A stretch of 49,080 nt of DNA from an uncultured Prevotella sp. (GTDB lineage Bacteria > Bacteroidota > Bacteroidia > Bacteroidales > Bacteroidaceae): assembly GCA_900545525.1 (NCBI GenBank), contig UQZX01000022.1:1-49080 (forward strand). The letters run 5' to 3'. The notes beneath the pieces were generated by a model. The model was not told where the DNA came from. It searched no databases and worked only from the letters and a program-made list of their open reading frames with translations. A program made the position numbers and the translations under genes. How positions within the stretch are numbered: position 1 is the first letter of the stretch; each line of letters opens with the position of its first letter. Positions 44,078 through 49,080 of this stretch are shown here, piece after piece.

Positions 44078-44968
44078 TTACAAACTTAAAATTCTCTTCA
44101 TGACATCATCGACACCCACTTGCCTGTATTTACCCGATATATTGGTACGCGGTTCCCAGTCGGCATCCGTATTCAGCGAGTTCATCTGTATTCCCAGTCC
44201 CATTGTCCTTCCGCCTTTCAGCGCCGCTGTCTTCATGTTCAGCATGAGGGAAGACGGAAACTGCTTGGCGCCGAGAGGCTTGAAAGTCGAGTAAGAGCAT
44301 TCGAGCGATGTTACGCCGTGTGTGCCGCTGCTGTACGACACTTTGACATTCTTTATCCTGCCGCTTGACTTTTCGGCTGTCCAAAGGCAGCCAAGCTTGC
44401 CTTTCGACAGTTTTATCTTGTTGTCGGAGGCATTCTCCGGCATCTCCACATCATATATTTTAAGCGACGAATCCTTTACTTTCTGCTCTCCGGGAATAAA
44501 CAGCTCGTTCCAAAAGAGAGCCTGAAGGGCATAGAAGTCTATGCCGTTGTCGCGCAAGAAGTCAACCTGAGTGTAATCTGCCTTTATATACTCCTTGTTG
44601 ATACGGTCCATTATAAGGACATAGTCCTTTGTAAACTCAAGCCTGCCTGCCTCTATCAGTCCCAGCGGAGTGAGCTGTATGCGTATCACGTCGTCCTTTC
44701 TCATGTGCAGGGAGCCTGCAACCGAGATGTTCTTCGATCCGGAGGATATGTTGAATTTAATCTTCGACGTGATGTTCCTGGCATACGTTGCGTTGTCCAG
44801 AACCTTCTGAAGGTATTTCATCTTCAACTGTTCCTGCCGGCCGGCATCTTTCTCCAAACCGATGCCGGAACCCGTACCTCCGGTCATGTTCTTGCCCGAG
44901 CCACAGGAATACATTATAAAAGGTACCGCAACAAGGGCGATACGTATAAGCCATTTATTTATTCTCAT
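44078..44968 (-). CDS. DUF4292 (LolB-like) lipoprotein
   Basis: A 296-residue lipoprotein. Signal peptide with lipobox YSC (VPFIMYSCGSG). The mature part has the DUF4292 pattern, with YARNITSKIKFNISSGSKNISVAGSLHMRKDDVIRIQL and a LolB-like beta-barrel half-shell (GLIEAGRLEFTKDYVLIMDRINKEYIKADY). LolB-like folds bind lipoproteins or lipids at the outer membrane; the Bacteroidetes role is inferred only. Its start overlaps the TPR gene's end by 14 bases and its stop abuts the EnvC-type start, so all are translationally coupled. Confidence 0.9.
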   Translation of the reverse strand: MRINKWLIRIALVAVPFIMYSCGSGKNMTGGTGSGIGLEKDAGRQEQLKMKYLQKVLDNATYARNITSKIKFNISSGSKNISVAGSLHMRKDDVIRIQLTPLGLIEAGRLEFTKDYVLIMDRINKEYIKADYTQVDFLRDNGIDFYALQALFWNELFIPGEQKVKDSSLKIYDVEMPENASDNKIKLSKGKLGCLWTAEKSSGRIKNVKVSYSSGTHGVTSLECSYSTFKPLGAKQFPSSLMLNMKTAALKGGRTMGLGIQMNSLNTDADWEPRTNISGKYRQVGVDDVMKRILSL

Positions 44969-46736
44969 CTTTTATATACTTCTTTTGTCTTATCTTTCTT
45001 ATAAGCACCTTGCTTTCGCTACCGGCATCCTTTGCCTTCCGCCAGTAATCCAAAGCCCTCACGATATCACCGTTCATTGCATAGATATCGCCCGCATGCT
45101 CAAGTATCACGTCGCTTGCAATAGTGTCCGACGCCACCGCCTGATTGATATACAGCTTCGCTTCGGCATACCGCTCCTGCATGAACAATATCCAGGCATA
45201 CGTGTCCAGATATGTGCTGTTCGACGGTTCCTGCTTCACCGTGCGGTAGCTCATCTGCTCAGCCTTTGTCAAATCGCCTCCGTTAAGGCTCAGGTAATAG
45301 GCGTAGTTGTTAAGGCATCCCATGTTGTCGTCCTTCCATTGCAGACAACTGTCATAAGCGGCAAACGCCTTGACATATTCATCCTTCTTGCAAAGGAGGT
45401 CGCCCATTATGGCATAAAGGTCCGAAACCATATCCTGATTGGCACCCTTTTTGTCCAAAGACAGTCCTCTCCTTATTACATCGAGCGTCTCGTCCTCCAT
45501 TCCCTTGTCAATATATGCAAGCCCGAGGAAGTAATAAAACACCATTTCATCGGGATTATATTCAATAGCCGGACGGCACAGCTCTATCACCCTGTCGGCA
45601 TCCTGCATGCTCAGAGCCTTCTGCACGAGGTCCATACGCACGGGTGCATAATCGGGGAAGTCAGCAAGAAACTTTTCCTCAAAAGCCCTAATGGTATCCT
45701 GCGGCATCTTCTTCAGATTAAGATAGGCAAGATACACGCCCGCTATGTCCGGCGTTTTCTGAGGCATGTCGAGCATCCTTTCAAGCAGGTTGAGCACGTA
45801 TGTGCTGTCACCGTCTTTTTTCTCGGTTTCATCGACAATCTGACGGATTAGCGTAACCTTTGTGTCAACAGAGTTATCCGGGTTGAACAGCATCTTCTCA
45901 CGCAACGTTCCGGCAAGCGAGTCCTTTCCCACAGCCCTGTAATAGTCGAGCATCGACATCTGTGCCATGGCATTCTCCGGCTCTGCCTCCAGCACTTCGG
46001 CGTATTCCCTGTGCGCCCCGTCATTGTCACCGTTCTGCAACAGCCAGTTGCCAATCATCACCCTGTAGTTCATATCATAAGGATGTTTTGCGGAAAGCTC
46101 CCTCAGAACTTTTATTTCCTTTTCTTTCTTGCCCTGCATCGAGTAAACGTTCATCTTGGCAAGAGCCGTCTGTTCCGTTACACCGTCCTGCTCTTCGATA
46201 TTCTCGATGGTCCTTATCATGTTGTCATAATCCCTCTCAACACCATACAACTTTAAGAGCATCTGCAGCACATCGGTTCTCGACGGGTCTCCGACATACA
46301 GTCTTTCATACACCTTACGTGCCTCCCCGTATTTGGAAAGATTGAGATATGCCACGGCAAGACGTTCCTGAAAAGTTGCGTTTTCAGGTCGCAGCTCTGC
46401 AGCACGCCTGATTTTCTGCAGTGCCGCAGAGTCGCCGTTCAAGACACCTTCATAACTCGAAAGGTAGTAATATGCCTCCGCCGAGTTTGGGTTGATGCGG
46501 AGACAATTGCAAAGAAGTTCGTAGGCAGCACCATAGTTGCCCTTGATCTGCTGTTTCAAAGCCTCGTAATAGAAATATTTGAAACGCAGACTGTCGTTAC
46601 GGCTGACAGGCGGAAGCTGTGAATGAACATTTTTTGCCGGTTTCACCGATGAAACGGCAACATTTCGCGCGCCGCATCCATGTAACACGGACACGGCAAA
46701 CAGAACCGCTGCAACAAACCCTAAAAACCTGTACAT
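44955..46736 (-). CDS. TPR-repeat lipoprotein
   Basis: A 593-residue lipoprotein. Lipobox LHGC near residue 21 (AVSVLHGCGARN). At least nine TPR repeats follow from about 60 onward (YEALKQQIKGNYGAAYELLCNCLRINPNSAEAYYYLSS; ATFQERLAVAYLNLSKYGEARKVYERLYVGDPS; FYYFLGLAYIDKGMEDETLDVIRRGLSL). A protein-interaction scaffold at the periplasmic face. It follows dut by 44 bp on the minus strand, and the DUF4292 gene starts within its last codons. This dut-TPR-DUF4292-EnvC order is familiar from other Bacteroidetes (from memory). Confidence 0.92.
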   Translation of the reverse strand: MYRFLGFVAAVLFAVSVLHGCGARNVAVSSVKPAKNVHSQLPPVSRNDSLRFKYFYYEALKQQIKGNYGAAYELLCNCLRINPNSAEAYYYLSSYEGVLNGDSAALQKIRRAAELRPENATFQERLAVAYLNLSKYGEARKVYERLYVGDPSRTDVLQMLLKLYGVERDYDNMIRTIENIEEQDGVTEQTALAKMNVYSMQGKKEKEIKVLRELSAKHPYDMNYRVMIGNWLLQNGDNDGAHREYAEVLEAEPENAMAQMSMLDYYRAVGKDSLAGTLREKMLFNPDNSVDTKVTLIRQIVDETEKKDGDSTYVLNLLERMLDMPQKTPDIAGVYLAYLNLKKMPQDTIRAFEEKFLADFPDYAPVRMDLVQKALSMQDADRVIELCRPAIEYNPDEMVFYYFLGLAYIDKGMEDETLDVIRRGLSLDKKGANQDMVSDLYAIMGDLLCKKDEYVKAFAAYDSCLQWKDDNMGCLNNYAYYLSLNGGDLTKAEQMSYRTVKQEPSNSTYLDTYAWILFMQERYAEAKLYINQAVASDTIASDVILEHAGDIYAMNGDIVRALDYWRKAKDAGSESKVLIRKIRQKKYIKDENK

Positions 46737-46780
46737 CTGTCTTTCAACTGTCTACATCGATATTCCACAAACCATAAAAA

Positions 46781-47218
46781 TCACTCAACGCCGGTATGTC
46801 CGTATCCGCCCTCGCCTCTTTCTGTGGCATCCAGCTCGTCCACGAGGACAAATTCTGCCTGCTCATGCCGCGCAATAACCATTTGCGCAATGCGCTCTCC
46901 GTCGTTGACGACAAAGTCTTCGGAAGACATGTTCACGAGCAAAACACCGATTTCACCGCGATAATCGGCATCTATCGTGCCGGGGGAATTAAGCACGGTG
47001 ATACCGTGTTTGAGAGCCAGGCCGCTTCGCGGACGCACCTGAGCCTCGTATCCCGGAGGCAGTGCAATGTGCAGTCCGGTGGGTATCAGACGCCTTTCCA
47101 TGGGATGCAAAAACACTGCCTCGCCGATATTTGCCCTCAGGTCCATTCCGGCACTCTGTTCCGTGGCATACGCCGGCAAAGGCTGATGACCCTTGTTTAT
47201 GACTTTTATACGTATCAT
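46781..47218 (-). CDS. dut: Deoxyuridine 5'-triphosphate nucleotidohydrolase
   Basis: A 145-residue trimeric dUTPase (EC 3.6.1.23) that removes dUTP and supplies dUMP for dTMP synthesis. Motifs: SAGMDLRA, RPRSGLALKHG, NSPGTIDADYRGEIGVLLVN, ERIAQMVIAR and the C-terminal P-loop-like RGEGGYGHTG. The ATG at 47218 (MIRIKVINKGH) is chosen over an upstream in-frame start at 47263 because it gives the family's N-terminus and length. First gene of the minus-strand envelope unit; divergent from a dGTPase-type gene. Confidence 0.96.
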   Translation of the reverse strand: MIRIKVINKGHQPLPAYATEQSAGMDLRANIGEAVFLHPMERRLIPTGLHIALPPGYEAQVRPRSGLALKHGITVLNSPGTIDADYRGEIGVLLVNMSSEDFVVNDGERIAQMVIARHEQAEFVLVDELDATERGEGGYGHTGVE

Positions 47219-47281
47219 TGTTTTAATTTTAGTTTCACACATGCCTGCTGCGGGAAGCCGCAACTTCCATATTTAGAATTG

Positions 47282-47289
47282 CAAATGTA
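47282..47289 (-). promoter_or_regulatory. Possible dut promoter -7 box
   Basis: CAAATGTA on the plus strand reads TACATTTG on the minus strand, 64 bp upstream of the dut ATG. An alternative TAATTTTG (47344-47351) lies further upstream. Confidence 0.4.
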
Positions 47290-47354
47290 GCCATTTATAT
47301 TTATATAATTGTATTTTTTAATGTCAAAATGCAAGAATTTAGCCAAAATTAGAC

Positions 47355-47362
47355 TACTTTTG
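47355..47362 (+). promoter_or_regulatory. dGTPase-type gene promoter -7 box
   Basis: TACTTTTG matches TAnnTTTG, about 105 bp before the ATG at 47468, in the divergent gap with dut. Confidence 0.5.
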
Positions 47363-47467
47363 CGCTGACTGCAAGGCACATATCAACACTCCGGCACAGG
47401 CATGGAAGAAGACATTGCCCTGGCAGCAGCAAAGCAGTAAACAAACAACAGCAAAATAAAAGACATC

Positions 47468-48808
47468 ATGAAGTGGGAAAAACTCATATCAAACAAACGT
47501 TTGGGACAGGAAGACAGACACTCCGAAAGGCACGATGACCGCAGCGAGTTCAAGCGCGACTACGACCGACTGATATTCTCCGCCCCGTTCAGGCGCATGC
47601 AGAACAAGACACAGGTGTTTCCCCTTCCGGGCAGCATCTTCGTCCACAACCGCCTCACCCACAGCCTCGAGGTGGCAAGCGTGGGCATGTCGCTGGGCAA
47701 CGATGTGGCAAACGCGGTACTGAAAAGGCGTCCGGAACTCGCCGGAACGCTGTTTCCGCAAATAGGAACAATCGTAAGCACGGCATGCCTTGCCCACGAC
47801 ATGGGCAACCCTCCTTTCGGACATTCGGGCGAAAAGGCGATACAGACGTTTTTCACCGAGGGCAAGGGGGCGTTCTTAAAAGACCGGCTCGACAGCAGCA
47901 TCTGGCAGGACATAACCCACTTTGAGGGAAACGCCAATGCGTTCCGCCTGCTGGCACACCGTTATAAGGGCCGCCGCGAAGGCGGGTTTGTGATGACCTA
48001 CTCCACACTCGCTTCCATTGTAAAATATCCTTTCGCATCGTCCATGACAAACAACGAGCACACCAAGTTCGGATTTTTCAGCACCGAAGCCGGCATATAC
48101 CGGAAAATTGCCGATGAATTGGGCATTTTACGCAAATCGGCGGAGGATGAGCCGCCCGTCTACGCACGCCATCCTTTAGTGTATCTTGTAGAGGCGGCAG
48201 ACGATATATGCTATGAGATAATGGACATTGAAGACGCTCACAAGCTCAGGATTATTTCTTTTGAAGAGACCAAAGAACTGCTATTGGGATTTTTCGACGA
48301 CACTACAAGAGGCAAGATAGAGAAAAGGATAAAGGATGAGGAAATCACCGATGACAGCGAAAAGATTGTATACCTGCGCGCCTGTGTCATAGGGAAGCTC
48401 GAAAACGAATGTGTTGAAGCGTTCCTTAGACACGAGGAGGAGATTATGAGCGGAACTTTCTCAGGATGCCTTATCGGCGCAATATCCGACAGGCAGCGCG
48501 AAGCTTACAGGCGGTGCATAGATATGTCAATAAGGAAGATTTACAAGAGCAAGCCCGTACTTGACGTTGAACTGAGCGGTTTTAAGATTATGGAGACGCT
48601 GATGGAGGTGATGACCGATGCTGCCGTACACCCGGACCGCTTCTACTCACGCCAGATTATAAGCCGTGTGAGCAGCCAGTACGACATAGACTCGCCGGAC
48701 CTGGCAACGCGCATCATGGCTGTAATAGACTATATAAGCGGCATGACCGATGTTTACGCGCTCGATATCTACCAGAAAATCAACGGTATCAGCCTGCCGG
48801 TAATTTAA
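47468..48808 (+). CDS. dgt: dGTP triphosphohydrolase-type HD hydrolase
   Basis: A 446-residue HD-superfamily enzyme that hydrolyses dNTPs, classically dGTP, to the nucleoside and triphosphate (EC 3.1.5.1 type). The family beginning RHDDRSEFKRDYDRLIFSAPFRRMQNKTQVFPL is present in sections. The first metal histidine is in HNRLTHSLEVASVG and the HD pair in ACLAHDMGNPPFGHSGE. A further conserved block follows, VYLVEAADDICYEIMDIEDA. Substrate breadth (dGTP only or all dNTPs) cannot be judged. It lies back to back with dut, so dNTP-pool genes flank a shared promoter gap. The stop is immediately followed by the large palindromic repeat. Confidence 0.94.
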   Translation: MKWEKLISNKRLGQEDRHSERHDDRSEFKRDYDRLIFSAPFRRMQNKTQVFPLPGSIFVHNRLTHSLEVASVGMSLGNDVANAVLKRRPELAGTLFPQIGTIVSTACLAHDMGNPPFGHSGEKAIQTFFTEGKGAFLKDRLDSSIWQDITHFEGNANAFRLLAHRYKGRREGGFVMTYSTLASIVKYPFASSMTNNEHTKFGFFSTEAGIYRKIADELGILRKSAEDEPPVYARHPLVYLVEAADDICYEIMDIEDAHKLRIISFEETKELLLGFFDDTTRGKIEKRIKDEEITDDSEKIVYLRACVIGKLENECVEAFLRHEEEIMSGTFSGCLIGAISDRQREAYRRCIDMSIRKIYKSKPVLDVELSGFKIMETLMEVMTDAAVHPDRFYSRQIISRVSSQYDIDSPDLATRIMAVIDYISGMTDVYALDIYQKINGISLPVI

Positions 48809-48809
48809 T

Positions 48810-49080
48810 GTGAATTCAACGAAAGACTCATGCTTAGCGCCCAGAAAGGGCAGTGAACACACAGCCCGGGGCAGAGCGTAGCGGCACCCCGGGTATCGGC
48901 GACACTGGTAACATGCCGCCCTGAAAGGGCAAAAGCCTTAATGTCACCCGCTATGTAGCAAAGCATTACAATGGTTTTGTGATTTTACAAGACCATGCTT
49001 TTGCCCTTTCAGGGAGACAGACCCACACGCATTATACCCCGGGGTGCCGCTACGCTCTGCCCCGGGCTATGTGCCTGTTG
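48810..49080. repeat. Large palindromic intergenic repeat, truncated by the window end
   Basis: Both arms are visible: GCGCCCAGAAAGGGC, CAGCCCGGGGCAGAGCGTAG, GCGGCACCCCGGG, GCCGCCCTGAAAGGGCAAAAG on the left, and the inverted set from 48991 on. Its outer left flank (GTGAATTCAACGAAA) is homologous, in inverted orientation, to the right flank of the copy at 59-368. It starts one base after the dgt stop codon. Confidence 0.85.

Overview
The window comes from a Bacteroidetes chromosome, most likely Prevotella or a close relative (inference). Direct signs are a SusC/SusD pair, Bacteroidetes-type promoters (TAnnTTTG, in the best cases with TTTG 20 bp upstream), few Shine-Dalgarno sequences, lipoproteins with LTSC lipoboxes, BACON and InlB-like repeats in a secreted protein, DUF4292 and DUF4369 proteins, and four exported proteins ending in the 'YNLxGQRV...KGIYIxNGRK' type tail common in Prevotella. 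No phage, plasmid, transposase, integrase, CRISPR array or rRNA was seen. Most genes are housekeeping or cell-envelope genes.

Layout. 1-4412: an accessory, repeat-rich stretch with a large palindromic repeat, a small acidic protein, a frameshifted secreted BACON/InlB-repeat protein and a 1.27-kb gap packed with three repeat families. 4413-9363: asd (minus), then antiporter, lolD-like ATPase and a CvfB/S1 protein (plus). 9364-10825: a DUF4143-type AAA ATPase with a 17-bp inverted repeat over its promoter and a strong terminator behind it. 10862-15197: purB, an rluB-type pseudouridine synthase with a very long disordered N-terminus, and asnS, all minus. 15385-18591: a large secreted protein. 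19060-23586: an SPFH protein, a membrane partner and an RHH regulator, then prmC-recX, then pyrE and an SRPBCC protein. 23906-28591: susC (frameshifted at a G7 tract) and susD. 29004-30819: an FtsZ homologue outside any dcw cluster and an unknown partner. 31033-32936: argH and a lipoprotein. 33160-37597: tRNA-Gly and tRNA-Leu followed by an OmpA/TPR lipoprotein, a cysteine-less thioredoxin-fold lipoprotein and yifB. 37720-41717: two secreted pectate lyases (PL9-like and PL1-like). 41874-42299: HIT protein. 42470-47218 (minus): dut, TPR lipoprotein, DUF4292 lipoprotein and an EnvC/LytM protein, divergent from a dGTPase-type HD hydrolase (47468-48808). The window ends inside another copy of the large palindromic repeat.

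The strongest unusual signals are these. (1) The only three G/C homopolymers of 7 or more that I found all lie near the 5' ends of genes for exported proteins, and two of them put the gene out of frame. This looks like slipped-strand phase variation, or else homopolymer errors in the assembly. (2) Two homologous non-coding arrays have an exact 22-bp period. (3) Two families of large palindromic intergenic repeats occur in several copies. (4) A divergent FtsZ with an uncharacterised partner gene. (5) A 17-bp perfect inverted repeat overlaps the promoter of the AAA ATPase. All functional calls rest on reading motifs by eye; no searches were run.
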